A DNA stretch of 64,000 bases from Ramazzottius varieornatus (GCA_001949185.1 BDGG01000002.1:837481-901480); one strand, 5' to 3'. Counted from the stretch's first letter, positions 20,997 through 33,226 are shown. Translations and numbers: made by a program. Notes: generated from the letters alone by a model not told the origin.

Positions 20997-22529
20997 TCAA
21001 ATGAAAGAAATTCGGTCCCTGTCCGTGCTATTTGGCGAAACAAAATTGTCAATGTAGCGATGGACTGCAGTAAACATGTCTGGGGTGTTGCTCGTGCCAC
21101 ACTTAACTGCGTGAGACGTTACGCCAGCTAGGAACTAGGCTTTGGCAGCTGAGTCGAAGCAAAACAGAGGGCCACCGCTATCACCTGAAAGAAACAGTTT
21201 TGCAAAACCTCAGATCATCAATCAAGGTGGTCGAGACGCGTCTCAGATCTACTGTACCTTGGCAGATGCCAGTAGTTATGCCTGTTCCCGCACAAACCCA
21301 TAGGCTGACATCTTTGCCCGGCCAGTTGAGACAGCTGGCTGAGTCGGTTGGACTGATATCGGCCTTGGTGATCTTTAGTGGTATCAGCAGACGAGGAGGC
21401 GGTGGCGGGGTTTCGGCTTTTGATCAATCTCGTTACCGAAACCGCTGGCCAGGCATCGTGCTTCTGTAGTCGGCGCTGCGCGGTTCAGACGCAGACACAT
21501 CTTGCAGGCACACCCACTCTTCGCCGTGAAATCAATCGGTGTTGCCAACGTCAGAACGGCAATAAACTTAAACTTTGATCACCGTCCAAATCGTTGATTG
21601 GGTTTCATGTAGCGTTAAACCGAAACCGTTACCGTCATCGTAAGTTGGCCCTCCAGCGTAATTACAGTGTAGGTCAGATTGAACGCGGGAGTCGGGGGAC
21701 TCACTGCGTTATTGTAAAATAAACAGTGAGCGGCAGTGATGATCGTGCGAGGACTCAAGATGGTAACACCACGTCGAAAGCTCCCTCCAAGTCCGGGAAA
21801 ACTAACTCTTACTGCGATCTGGATCGTGGGAAAATTCCGTTAGAACAACCAACAGTTTTTAAAGGCAAAGGGATGGAGATTAAATGAGCAGTTACCTGCC
21901 AGCATTCGCTAGCGGCACCGCCTGGCACATTCACTGCCCCAACAATGCGATCGAATAGCGCACGTTCGTCAAAGGTTTCGTGCGTACTGACTTACCGAGA
22001 TGCACACGGCCGGCAGTATGCCCTGCACCCCCCGGGTAGAGCAGCTCCGTTTACAGCACGTATAGCGGGCATGTAAAACGTGCGCCGGCCGTGTGTATCT
22101 CGGTAGTACAGTAATTTCAGACCGATTTCGTCCAAGCGCCATTGTCTCGAACTCTCTGCTGGCAGTGATGCCTGCTTGCGACAAGAAGAGGTTGCTGTTG
22201 TTGTTAGCCACACCACATTGTGTTCGGGGCTGCGGGTGGGTGCTGGGGCAGGCGCTGGGGCAGGTGTTGGGGCTGGTGTTGGTTTTGGTGTTGGTGTTGT
22301 TGGGGACCACTATGCGACCTGGTAAAGACAACTGTTCTGTCCACTGTGAGCTCGCACTAGAGTTTTGATCGTCTTGCGGATGCGCTGACCGAAATTTCCG
22401 CAGCAGAGCTGTCCAGTGGGACAGTTGGTGGTTGATATGACCTGTGCATCCTGCAGTATTCAAAGCCGTAGGAACGCCACACACTCCCGCTTGAATGCCA
22501 GCTGAGTCAGTACTTCGACACTGTAGCAC
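20997..22529 (-). pseudogene. Trypsin-like serine protease (S1), disrupted
   Basis: S1 landmarks appear in order on the minus strand: a Cys-rich/threonine-proline amino region (CPTGQLCCGNFG near 22400; TNTSPNTCPSACPS linker), the activation site RIVGA (about 21945), TAAHC with the catalytic His (21722-21736), a CLASGFGNE block, then CQ spliced to GDSGGPL with the catalytic Ser (21184 downward). The tail ends FTAVHRYIDNFV. Breaks: an in-frame TAG (21137-21135) between SAAKA and FLAGVTS, where relatives usually have Trp; apparent frame changes near 21655 and 21410; and the catalytic-Asp block reads FIAVL instead of DIAVL. A foldback repeat lies between linker and protease domain. It is probably a secreted digestive or clip-type protease that has decayed. 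Confidence 0.75.
21994..22112. repeat. Foldback element inside protease locus
   Basis: TACCGAGATGCACACGGCCG at the left is mirrored by GGCCGTGTGTATCTCGGTA at the right, with inner GCATGCCC-like sequence also pairing. About 120 bp, MITE-like, no clear target duplication. Confidence 0.7.
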
Positions 22530-22559
22530 AAGTGGCGGTGTAGTTGCAGTTGTAGTGTT

Positions 22560-23351
22560 AGTTGCTTCAGAACAATCTACAGAGCCCAGTCTTTGTCACC
22601 AGTAACAACGCAATCTGAGGATCAGTTCGGTCTCACTTAGAAACGGGAGGTTACGGACAGGCAAAACCAAGATACCAGCTGACTTCTGTATTAACACCTT
22701 GAGCACGGGGCGGGAAACTCACTTTCCTGGCGCACACTCAGTTGTGCGTAGTGAGATTCCACTTCAATTTTTGCTGTGCCTTCTTTTTTATTTGCCTGTA
22801 GGATCAACTTTTCTTTACACCACAACTAACGGCCACTGGACAGTGGCTCTGCAAAACTGTGTGGAATTATTTCCGTTCCCGATGGAATTTCGCCGTAGCT
22901 AACTAATTATTTTTCAGCCAGGCTCTCCGCTACTCCAGGGTCCAAAAAAATTGTAGCCCAAGTCCAAACATTCTTGTATCTCGCGACAGTTTCAGATTTG
23001 TGAAAAGATCTGCCCAGTGGTCAAGAGAAAACCGAAAAGCTTGGCCGTTTCGAGTTGGTAAGTGGCGCACTGTACATCAAATTTTGGCCAATCGAGAAGG
23101 TAACAATTGGCCCGAGTTAGCACCGCCCCCGATTTCAACCAATTAAAAAGAGGCAAAAGTGATTTTCCCGCATCGTATTCTGAAAGCACGAAATCGCGTC
23201 GTGCTCAAGGTGTTAATTAGCCACATGCGCAACTGAAAAATGGGCTAGTATGGCTGAGAGCCGCCGAAAAAGCGGGGGAAACCAAGAAAAGGCTTTCTGG
23301 GAATCTGGCTGTAAGTCCGTTATCGCGTAAGTCAGACCGCGTTCGAAACTA
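22560..23351. other. Intergenic, no gene recognised
   Basis: Contains one half-copy of the hairpin arm (AAGTGGCGCAC near 23051) and no conserved coding sequence. Confidence 0.45.
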
Positions 23352-24756
23352 TTAAGCAATAGAGACTACGGGTCCCGCGGCAGTACTATTCGCGTCAGTC
23401 TGGTCGTTGCCGTTTGCAACGCGAGCAATGACTATGGAGACATATCCGGTAGCATCCGCTGGAACCGTGCATGTTTTGTTGATGACGGGAACGGCCTGTT
23501 TACGGAAGGAGAAAGCTCCGGATGCGCTGTTGGAACTCATCAAAAAGACACACTGGTCGGCAGGGCTGGGGTTCAAATAGTCCGGCGCCACCACGCTGCC
23601 AGCTGGGAGCTGAGTTCGAGTTCCGGGACCGGATGGATTGGTCACCAGCAGAGGAAGCCGCTCCGCAATCTGGACTCCCGTGATGAAGCAACCATCATCG
23701 TAGTAATTGCGGATTATGGAGGCTACGGTGCGCAAACCCAGGGGAATCACAGGCGGGTTCGCTGTTGGTGTTTTACCTGCAACAAACTGCATCTGAAGTA
23801 GAATGGATGAAGTAACTTATATTTTCGACGCTCTCTCTTTTGTATTCATTCTTCGGATTCCGAAGAGACTTTAGCGATCTATTTTGAAGCCGAGGTCTAC
23901 TCAGCAATTAGGGTCATTGCACACTGGCAATAATAATAAAGACGTCATGGATATGAAGGGGCCTACCTTGCAGGGAGCTTAGCTGGTTCAGTTGCTGTAT
24001 CTCAGCAGACAGTATGGTGGTGAGCAAGGTTTTTGGATCGCCGCTTGGCAAGGTATTGACAACATCGGTGTGAACACTGATGACGACGGTGGCCAGAGAG
24101 TGGAAGAGAGTCAACCATGCATCAACAGTGGTGAGATCAAAATCGTGGAAACTCGGGCAGAAAAAGGCACTGTTGAATGAGTTGATAGACTCGCGCAGTT
24201 GCTGAATTTCGAAGATGAAGTCGCTCAGTTGTCGATCGCGAATTTGCGTGATGGTTTGGATGTCCTGCACCGACAGACCGGCAGCTGTGAGCTGGTCTGG
24301 GCTGAAACGTTTCAGACCGTCGGACAGAACGTCGGTCAATGGGATCAGAATGGTCAGAGCGTATGCCAGTGGACTAGCTCGACCGGCAACGGTAGGAGGG
24401 GATGTGACGTAACCGGCGGTTGTAGTCCGCATGGCGTTGACCGGTGGATATGTCATCGCTTGATCTGCAAAAGACGTCTATACATTTACAGTGTAGAGAA
24501 TGATGCCTACCCGCGCAAAGTTTTGATTGGTTTGTTGCTTTGTCAGCTGTGCAAGGCCATGGTAGTCTTGTAAACACAAACTGCTAGTCAAAACTTAGCG
24601 CGGGTAGGGATGTCTCTTTACACTGTAATACAACTGTAAAGAACGAAAAAGTCTTCAATCTTGTGACTTACATTGTCGACCCTCCAATTCTGCATTGTCG
24701 ACAACGGCTGCGGCAGACAGCTGGCCCACAAGAACAAGGACCAGCAGACGTAGCAT
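23352..24756 (-). CDS. Secreted protein of unknown family
   Basis: Three exons (24756-24672, 24464-23967, 23776-23352) join in frame to 307 aa. A clear signal peptide (MLRLLVLVLVGQLSAAAVVD) is followed by a proline/threonine-rich segment and a mostly helical middle (IQTITQIRDRQLSDFIFEI). The carboxy-terminal part has about four cysteines (DDGCFITG, DQCVFLM, NKTCTVPA) and one N-glycosylation site (NKT). No transmembrane segment follows, so it is probably secreted. I do not recognise the family. The long exon 2 has no cysteine until its middle (AFFCPS). The TATA box at 24861 and a clean signal peptide support it as a real gene. Confidence 0.7.
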
Positions 24757-24860
24757 CTTGCAGTTTCGGCAACTTGAGTAAAGAATGCACAGGACCAAGT
24801 CTTAGAGTCGCACAGAAAGCTGATGGAGTGTGATGCTTTCTTTGCGATTGAGCAGACAGC

Positions 24861-24866
24861 TTTATA
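24861..24866 (-). promoter_or_regulatory. TATA box of the secreted-protein gene
   Basis: GATATAAAGC on the minus strand lies about 105 nt upstream of the start codon. Motif only. Confidence 0.45.
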
Positions 24867-24869
24867 TCC

Positions 24870-26808
24870 TTTTCTGGCAAGACTTTTAGAATTAGTGGAA
24901 CCACACTCGAACAGTGGTGTCGGGTTCTGCTACTGGGTCATGACTGGGGCAAGGTCGTCGAATGTTGTCTATGTCGTTAGAGCTAGTCCGTGTGCTAGTA
25001 ACTTACCCTAGTCTTGCTAGTTCGCGACTTAAGTTCTTGTGTTGTTACGGAGCTTACTCAGTTTAGTTTTCTTTGTCTTTTCGAACATTCTGTAGTGCGC
25101 GTGTCTTTTGTAAAGTTGTATAATTGCGCCGAAAGGAATTGCGGCACGGAGGAAGAGTGTCTGCTGCATTAACCGGAGATCGTTTGCCCGCTCGTCAAGT
25201 CTATTGAGAAATTAACGGTAGTGGTTGTTTGCTGATCAACAAAACTTTGCGTGTTTTGACGCAACAGTTATACACAGCAGGATCGTAATATGACTACAAT
25301 AACGGAAATCCTTGAGTCTAAGTGATTAGGTGAGGTACGGCATCACTTAAGGGTAAACGGTACCACATGTTTTCGATATCGGGCTACGTTCGAAGTCCCT
25401 AGGAGGCGCCCACCTTCGCAGCAGAGCATCCTCTTCAAAGCTTTCGATGGGCGCGCACCCCTGAATCGATTGACATTCGTTTTTAAGCTTATTTGCTGTA
25501 CACCTTGCAGCCCTCACACAACCACACGCTATCACACCGTTGTGGACACCGATGGAAAATGAAAAGAGTCATTTCGGACTGATCGTTTGGTCTGGGAACG
25601 AAACTGCGCAGGAATCAGTTTTTTTGTCTGGGGTACTTTTGGTCCAGCTAAAACGGCTGATGCAGTCTTTCGCATTCTAGGCTGCTCGTGCTGTGTGGTG
25701 CAATAGCTGGCTATCGTACGTTCGATTGCGAGTAAAATTGTTCAGGATTGGTCAAATTGTTCACGATCTTGAAGTTTTGGGACCCTGAGGGCGAAGTTGA
25801 ACTGTTGATGCAATCTGGTGTGACAGACCTCAAACAACACAATGCTCGGGGTTCATTTGGTCGTCTGACCAGTGGTCAGGCGGCTACGTCGAAAAAATGT
25901 GAAGGGGTTCGAAATTTTGATGGAACTGTTTTGGGACGTCACAGTAACGCAGACAGCGTGAGAATGAACCCCCATGTGGGGACATCTCACCTGGTGATCC
26001 GCACCGGAATTTTCGGACAAACCCTCCCAAGAGGGCGAACAGCTTTTTGAGACTTCTATCCGTGGCGAAGCGCGGCGGCTCTACTACGCGATGCCCTCGA
26101 GTATTCTGAGCAATCCAACGTCAAAGGTGTGCTTTGAAAGCAAGAAATTTCGTACGCAAATTGGGTCGCCGAAACCCAACTGTCAGGGTATCCACGAAAG
26201 CAAGACAGAGCAACGCGGCCTCTCAGAACGGTGAAAAGCTGCTCGACAATTGAACTGCCGCGTAACGGTGGAAGTCCTTACAGGACGTGATATTCACGTC
26301 TCCTCGACCGTTGATGAACTCAAAATAATCTGATAAATGAAGCCACAGAAAGAACCATCCGAGCTTGACTGAATGCTCTGATGATCACTCATTGACTGAC
26401 GCGCCGCACTTGCATCAGTTTCCCGCCTAGGATTCGCGGTAACACTGCTGTGGAAGGCTGAGGTATACGACGGGCGAAAAGGGCAGAGCCGGCAGGGCCG
26501 GCAGGGCCAATTTTGAGTAAACCATGTTGACGATGTAGTTGAGAACGCACAGTGTAGCGCAAACCAGTGAATAAAACCAATAAGTAAAATTTTATAAAAC
26601 ATTTCTCTGGATACCGCTTGCGTGCATGACAGTAGGCAGTGTATTACACTATAGTCGAAAAAGATCTGATAAAGCTATCATCTGTATAAAAATGCTGACA
26701 CCGACGAGAGTGGGACGGTATGCCGGAAATACTGCTATGCACAATGTGGCGATGCAATGGAGACTACACTGCAGTTGGCAGCTGGTCGGTAGGCGACCTA
26801 TCCTGGCT
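24870..26808. other. Intergenic, no gene recognised
   Basis: Nearly 2 kb between the secreted-protein promoter and the 3' end of the nuclear receptor gene. Only short unconserved frames and a small GGCAGGGCC direct repeat (about 26490-26509). Confidence 0.45.
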
Positions 26809-28678
26809 TCACTTTCCTCCGACCTCGGTCGTCTGGTCCTGCCGTTTAACGTATCTGTGAACAGGCGGACCAAATGATCGCAACACCTCATCGGCGAAGT
26901 GTAGGATGCTCCACTCCCGGTCCCCAGGACGCTGCTCACCTTTGACCTCACCGTCCAGCGAAGCGTTAGAGCGAACAACGTGGAGCAAGCAGTCGCGATA
27001 GTGACACTGCAGGATGGCCAGCCTGGGCTTATCCTCCACACTTGTGGCCTCTGCAAAGAGGGCACCCCCGACATTACTTGCGCACTCGCCTCACAGTCGG
27101 ACAGTGGTTCTTTTACCTGGGGCGAACATACTGACGGCGTACACGAGGAATGCTTCGAGGTGACTGAGCTTCAGACTGTTCATGGCATTAGCCAAGTCCA
27201 GCAGGCTAGCGATGACCTCACGCTGGTGCGTTTGTTGCAGCCAGTAGACCGAAGCGTGGACTCTGAGGGGGCCGTTCAGGTAGTACAAGTTGCCACCGCG
27301 GACCAGATTGCGACGTGTCACCTACAACATAGGGCCGTCTTCTGGGAAAGAACGTTTATGGAGAGGACAGGTGGACGTACCAGCCAGTCTTCCGGCCACT
27401 TTTCCCTCAGCAAGGCTTGTTGGCTCTGCTCGTCAAAGGTCGACAAACCGGGTAACATCATGGAGAATTGACAATGCTGTCGAACGGCCTCCACCAGCGC
27501 GATGGCAGAGTTTTCCTTGTAAGCGGCCAACGAGACTTGCGGCTGAAACTATCAACCCCAACAGATATTAGACGCTTACTTTGTTATGGTTTGGGCCTAC
27601 GATCAAAAACTTACTGGAACGTTGCCGTTAACCAGCATATCGTGCATCTCAGCCTTCCACGTGGCAAGGTCCGCTGCATATACGGACTGGATAGCGGCGG
27701 CAACGGCACTGATGGTCACGTCAATCACTGTCGTCTGCTTCATCACAGCGCTCAAATCGAGCTGACCTTTGGCATAGGCCTGCCACAGCATTTCCCTCTT
27801 ATCCACCTCCCCAAACGACTCGTCCAGACTCATTTTGGAGCTTTTGTCCGGCACCACGATTTTCAGGAGCGGTGAGTGCGGTGTTGAGTACGACGCAGTA
27901 GAGGTGATGCGAAGAAGGCGCGCATCTTGTAGCGCTTCCCCTACGACTGCACCTCCAGCCACAGCTTTCCGCCTCACTGAGTCGCTAGATGTCTTTTCTT
28001 CCGTCATTTGAGGCGTCTGACCGGTCTGCGGCCCGGTAGAGACTGGTTCGGGCAGAATGTCTGCAATCGCCCGCTGCACATTGCGCTTCCACAACGGCGT
28101 TCTGCCCATGACTTTCCCTGTAAACGTACCGCAGGTGTAAGCATGATCGTCTCGCAATTATTCTCCTAAGCGACAGCAGCCTTTACCGTCCAGTTTCATC
28201 CCGACTTTGACGCATTTGGCGAAGCGACATGGTCGACAGCGGCCTTTAGACCGAGGTCCGACAGTGCACTTTCCTCCCAAATAACATCGGTACGTCGTAC
28301 TGTTGCGCAGCGATCGACGGTAGAAAGCCTGAAAAAAAGATATGCGTGCCGGCAGACAAACAAAACAACAAAGCTGACCAGATAAAGCCTGTGAAGGAAG
28401 GAAGATAAATTATGGGACGGCAACATCTGGTATAGCAACGAATAGACTGCTGCTGCGAGAAGTAGCGCGCATGACGTCAGGAAAACATGCGGATATCAGC
28501 ATTACAGCTCAAGGCGTCATGCGCGGCTCGTATATCAGCAGCTTAGTACTTTGCAGCCTTCGCAGGCCACGACGCCGTAGTGGACGCCGGAAGAAGGTGC
28601 TGTACAGATCACGCAGACGCTGTCCGTGTACCGTACACCTGTATCCGGACACGCAGAGCCGAATGATCCCCTATCCAT
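26809..28678 (-). CDS. Nuclear hormone receptor
   Basis: Six exons (28678-28550, 28328-28187, 28117-27615, 27542-27381, 27321-27117, 27050-26809) join in frame to 460 aa. The first zinc finger (CVIC...CEGCK) and the second (YRCYLGGKC, then CRPCRFAKC) form a complete DNA-binding domain at about 22-90; the P-box is CEGCKA, followed by FYRRS, and the VGMK end of the DBD is intact. A hinge of about 110 residues precedes the ligand-binding domain, whose helix 3-5 signature is seen (FSMMLPGLSTFDEQSQQALL). Intron 1 falls after CEGCK, a classic NR position. The carboxy end (VKRQDQTTEVGGK) shows no recognisable AF-2 activation helix. It is a ligand-regulated or orphan transcription factor; I cannot name the subfamily. 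Confidence 0.9.
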
Positions 28679-29130
28679 GGTGAGGCAGCGGCCAAAGAAT
28701 ATGTGAAGACGTCCGACAGACCATCACCATCTCTGGGATCAAACCCGTTCCTTCGTCGCAGAAATCGCCAGAGAATTGTTCTAAGCCATCAAGCCATGTG
28801 TGCTGCGTAGCCAGTAGGTGAGAGAACGGGAACAGAATCGAATGAGTTTAAGTGAATAGGTAAGACCGATCGATCGCGACTCCTGGAATGCTGGCGTCAG
28901 CATGTAAGAAACAGTGAAATACAGTGCACAACACATTCCATCACTGCCCATCAGTGATCAGTCCGTCTGCGGCGACTCTGCGCCGTCATCTTGAAGTGCT
29001 CCGGGCCAGAGTTGTTCGATCATTGCAATTTGCAATTGCTACAAGTACGATGGGAAAATTATGGGCAGTGGAAAGCTGCTGAACATCGTGTCCATCTGAA
29101 ACCAGCTTGCCATGAAATTTAGTTGATCAT
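28679..29130. other. 5' flank of nuclear receptor gene
   Basis: No coding sequence recognised. It probably contains the nuclear receptor promoter. Confidence 0.4.
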
Positions 29131-29137
29131 GATACAA

Positions 29138-29737
29138 GCTGGCAAAAATACGATAAAATTCGGTACGATATTTTTCGATACAATATCGGCGGATATTTTA
29201 TCGCGGTCTTCGATATTCATTCGATATCGAAATTTCTATGCGATATTTTTCCGTTACCGTATTTTCGATATGTCGTATTATATCGCAGCGATATATCGAT
29301 ATTTCTGGAATTTTAGTTTTTCGGAATTCCACTGGTTCAAGCCCAAAAACTCAAGAAGGCGATTTCCACATAAAGCATTAGTAAGATTCAAAGCGTCGGA
29401 TGCAGTAAAGACATGATTATACCAAGACTTCAAACACATGGAAACCTGGACAGACTTAGTACCAGAACCGAACGGGCAGAGTGTGCTCGGTACACCATGG
29501 CCAAAACCAAGTTTTTGAAGTCAACCATGATCTTCCGCAAATGACATATCACTGGCGAGTATACCATTCAGAAAAATACCGATATATCGATATGGTGCGA
29601 TACGATATCGCCGAAAATTTTATTGCATCATTCGATATGAGTTTCATATCGATATTTTCGATACGATATGTCACATATTTTATCGCAAAGATTTGATATA
29701 TTTCGACACGATATCGGTATACCATATCGTTGCCAGC
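29138..29737. mobile_element. Internally deleted Harbinger-related element
   Basis: Ends GCTGGCAA and TTGCCAGC bound AT-rich tracts of CGATAT/ATATCG repeats. The segment 29138-29520 is clearly homologous to 31192-31480, including the last codons of the Harbinger transposase frame, so it is a deletion derivative of that element. Confidence 0.75.
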
Positions 29738-29775
29738 ACTAGTTTTCTTAATAAGTTTTCTGGAATTTGACATGA

Positions 29776-30325
29776 CGAAAGGCCGTGAACGCTCGAAAAG
29801 TACTGGAATATGAACTACAGTGAGGCCTCGTACTCCTGCAAATCCAAAGCGGAAGGAAACTTTTACCTTGAAGGAAAATCTGGCCATCTTGGACAAAATC
29901 GACCAGGAGGTAAGTCTCCCGTTTTTTCTCCGTTATTTGGCCCAGGAATGAAGGGATGAGCAGTATTAAACGATTCCTAAATTTTGGTTCCCATAGGCGA
30001 CATTGCGGATATGTACGGTGTGACCTATCAAGCTCTCATTCTTATCAGGAACCGGAAAGACGAGATCAGAACGTGCACAGGCCAGGGACGTAGTCTCGAT
30101 CGGAGGCGAATTGATCGAAAGTTGATTTACCCTGAAATTTTCATCGAAGTGCTCAGGTTTTTGGGAATGGATCGACACAAGAAGTTCCCAGTTCGCCCGA
30201 CTTTTCTGCTGAAGGTCGCCAGCTTCTTATTGGGCAGTAACACTGATTACTTTTTGACGTCAGATTTTTCTCGAGAGAACTCCACGCAAGCTATCAAATG
30301 CGATGATCGTGCTGTGACGTACTGA
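29776..30325 (+). pseudogene. CENP-B/pogo-type helix-turn-helix fragment
   Basis: A basic leader, KRKETFTLKENLAILDKIDQ (to 29909), then after a candidate intron DIADMYGVTYQALILIRNRK (from about 29998) matches the CENP-B amino-terminal HTH of Tigger/pogo transposases and their domesticated relatives. A further basic segment (RRIDRKLIYPEIFIEVLRF) resembles the start of the second HTH. There is a TGA in the leader, the splice phases do not join cleanly, and no DDE domain follows. It is most likely a transposase remnant; a host-derived DNA-binding exon is the alternative. Confidence 0.6.
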
Positions 30326-31190
30326 AGTCATTGCAGAGATCTATGTATAGACTCAGGCTTTCCATAGACAACTGCTGCAGTTTAAGGCTCTCCTATAGTC
30401 ACGATGTGACAGGCGTCGACGCATTTCAAGTATTCAATGGAAAACGCGTAGTGCAAAGTATGAGACTACAGTCCAGTCGCTCGAAATCTGGACGAAATTT
30501 TCCGATTTCAGAAGAGGAAAACCATACGAAGTTAACCTTACTGCTCGCCATGCCTACACAGCCGGCTATCTGCACCTTGATTAGTTGATTACACGAGTCA
30601 CTGCACGGTGTAATGTGTGTGTTATTTAATATTGGGTCTTGGCTTGATATGCGGTGTGGTGAATGCATGGCGGGCCTCGAATTGGAACTGGACAATTTCG
30701 TCTAGATTTCGAGCGACCGGACTGTACTGAGTTTTCTTTGTCTGCTGGTTCGGGCGCCTTTCACCGAAAGAGGATTCCTTGATCTCACAGCCTGTTTTCT
30801 TCAGCGATCGTACGCAGACAGTGGCCCCAAAGTCTAGATTCCTTACTACAGAAGCTACTGTCCGTAAGAGTCAGGTCGGTGCAGTCTCGTAAACTGTAGA
30901 CAATAGTTTCTGGTCGGACGCGCTTGACGGTGACGATGGCTCCTCCACGTCACCAAAAATGGGTGGAGAGTGCCCTTACCGTGACGGTAAAGCTATCGAA
31001 TGACGGTATTCGAGCAAAAGATCGTCATGGGCCTTGGGTGGTCCTCGATATCTCTAGAAAGCTTCCCTATGAACAATTTTAGTATTAAAATGTAGGGAAT
31101 GTATTTTGACTTGGACGAAGTTCAGGATCGATCAAGGAGTGTTAATCAACCATGTTGCGAAGTAATTCTCTCTCCTTCATCCACCACTAG
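30326..31190. other. No gene recognised
   Basis: Lies between the pogo fragment and the Harbinger element. Short frames here show no family resemblance. Confidence 0.4.
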
Positions 31191-31191
31191 T

Positions 31192-32720
31192 GCTGGCAAA
31201 AATACGATAAAATTCGATACGATATTTTTCGACTACCGTATTTTCGATATATCGTATCATATCGCAGGGATATGTCGATATTTCTGCAATTCTAATTTTT
31301 GTCGGAGTTCCACTGGTCCGGGCTCAAGAACTCAAGAAGCCGTTTTCCACATTGCGTGTTAGTAAGATCGCGAGCGTCGGACGCAGCAATAACGTGACTA
31401 TACCAAGACTTCAAACACATGGAAACCTGGATAAACTTAGTACCAAAACCGAATGGGCGGAGCGTGCTCGCCTGGTCAAGCTTCATCTGTTTTCGGAAAT
31501 CAACAAGAGTAAACTTCGCGACGACTTTCTTAAACCACCATTCGACGGACTGTCGAAGCTTGGACATAAGGGTGTTCTGATACTTCTTGGCTTTTGAATG
31601 ACAGATTTCGATCCTAGAGTAAGGCTTGTGGAGTATCCCATTCTTCTTTGCGTATCCGCTGTCTCCATAAAGCACGTATCTTCTCACAAAGCCAGCTTGC
31701 TTGTCGTTGAGTTCTCCCAGAATTTTGCTTTCATTTAACAAGCGACTGTCGTGCATGGAGCCTCTTTGGCCGCCATACAAGTTCAGAATGAGACCTGTGA
31801 GAAAAACGGACTTTTAATTGCGTATACGCTTTAGGTTTACTTTCGGAAATAATCAAAATTTATTCAAGACCTACCAGTGGGAAGGACCACGGACTGCCAT
31901 TTTGTGCAGTGAATACGTTTATGACCGCTGAACATTTGTCGTTGATAGAAGATTAGGCGGCAGATGGGACGAGCTGTTCCGTCTATGAAAGCGAAGACAT
32001 CCGGAATAACTCTTGGACCGCCTTTGACGGCAATGGACTCAGCACACATTTCGAAGTCATCTTCCGTAAGCCAGCTGTGGTCCCATGTCTTTAGCACCTT
32101 CGAAGACCGGTCAATAATCAGTAGTGTCGCGTAGAACAGTCGGTTCAAGGAGCTATGAGAACGTCTAAACATTTTCCTAAGCTCCAACCACCTGTTTGGA
32201 TACGCAAGTCTCCACAAAACGATGCAAGGAGCTTTCAGTCCGGTCGCAGTGTCTTGGCTTGGTGTTCAGACAACGTCTCGTATACCAAAGGCTTCCAGTA
32301 GCTGGAACAGAGCTTCCCGTCTGAAACGAAAGTAGGAACGGCATTCCTTGTCGGAGTAGTCGCCAAGATCGAAGGATTGCTCCCTCCACGCACCTTCTTC
32401 CAGGATAGCCGCCTTTCTACTGCGTATGCGCCTTCGGAGGACTATAAACTGCTTTCGGGATATACTTCTTATAGTAGAGAGTGTACAACATATGTAATTC
32501 CATCTTGAAACTGGAGCGAAAAATAGAAATCGAAAATGGCAGGAAAACAGAATTTTGTACGCGAAGGAAACGTTGTGGGCGGAGGCGAAGCGAAAAATGT
32601 CGTAATCACGACACGTGTCGTCACCGACCACACTCGAGATCAGACCGTCTTTCTACGGTGACGATATTCATCGTCAAGGTATCGTACAGTAATCGGTATC
32701 GTCTTGCGCTACCGACCAGA
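31192..32720 (-). mobile_element. PIF/Harbinger DNA transposon
   Basis: The left end GCTGGCAAAAATACGATA matches the left end of the deleted derivative at 29138, followed by CGATAT-rich subterminal repeats. The transposase gene runs on the minus strand. The right end is uncertain, near 32700, where similar ATCGGTATCG sequence occurs. Confidence 0.7.
31292..32480 (-). pseudogene. Harbinger (DDE_Tnp_4) transposase with one nonsense codon
   Basis: Two exons (about 32480-31873 and about 31796-31292) encode an amino-terminal HTH-like region (FRREALFQLLEAFG), LRLAYP-type helix (LWRLAYPNRW), the first catalytic Asp (AFIDGT), HDS, the second Asp (YGDSGY) and the catalytic Glu (SVEWWFKK). All three catalytic positions are present. 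An in-frame TGA at 32268-32266, between IRDVV and TPSQDT, is the only lesion I see; TGG to TGA is a simple explanation. No second Harbinger gene (Myb-like) was recognised nearby. Confidence 0.85.
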
Positions 32721-33226
32721 AACTTTTATTTGTTTGACGCCAAATGATGCCTATTAAACATGGATCATGTTTGCAGCTACAGACCACCAGGTTGGAATGC
32801 AGTTGCTGATGTTCTGCGTCGGCTGACGAGTGTGTTGGATCCGATGTTGGTGGTATTGGAAAACACTGAGTTACTGTACGCAAGTTAGTTCTGGTTTGGT
32901 TACGATGGTTACAACTAGGACTTACTGAACGGTTATGTTCTCATTCACACACACTATTGCGCACTGGAAAACACTAACAAACAACTGAGAGAAAATGGTT
33001 TAAAGAAAGTAAGGTGGGCTGCTCAAACGTATACTGAATCTCGATACTATGATATGTACATGTTCCTTCAGCTTGTCCAATGAATCCATATCAATTATTT
33101 TCAATAACATTGATAACGTCCGAGAGCGACAGTTGTTTCCACTTCGGTATCGTGGAGATTAAAACATATTCGGACGAGCTTCCCCTCTTTGTCAATATGC
33201 ACAAGAGAAAGTATGGAGTTACGGAT
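32721..33226. other. Intergenic, no gene recognised
   Basis: Between the Harbinger element and the reduced GPCR. No conserved feature seen. Confidence 0.4.

Noticed and set aside
22005-22529. A separate 186-aa protein gene
   Set aside because: It overlaps the Cys-rich/linker region of the protease pseudogene and an inserted foldback; its frame is only partly coherent.
29140-29740. Microsatellite or centromeric-type CGATAT repeat
   Set aside because: The repeat tracts are subterminal parts of Harbinger-related elements with defined ends.
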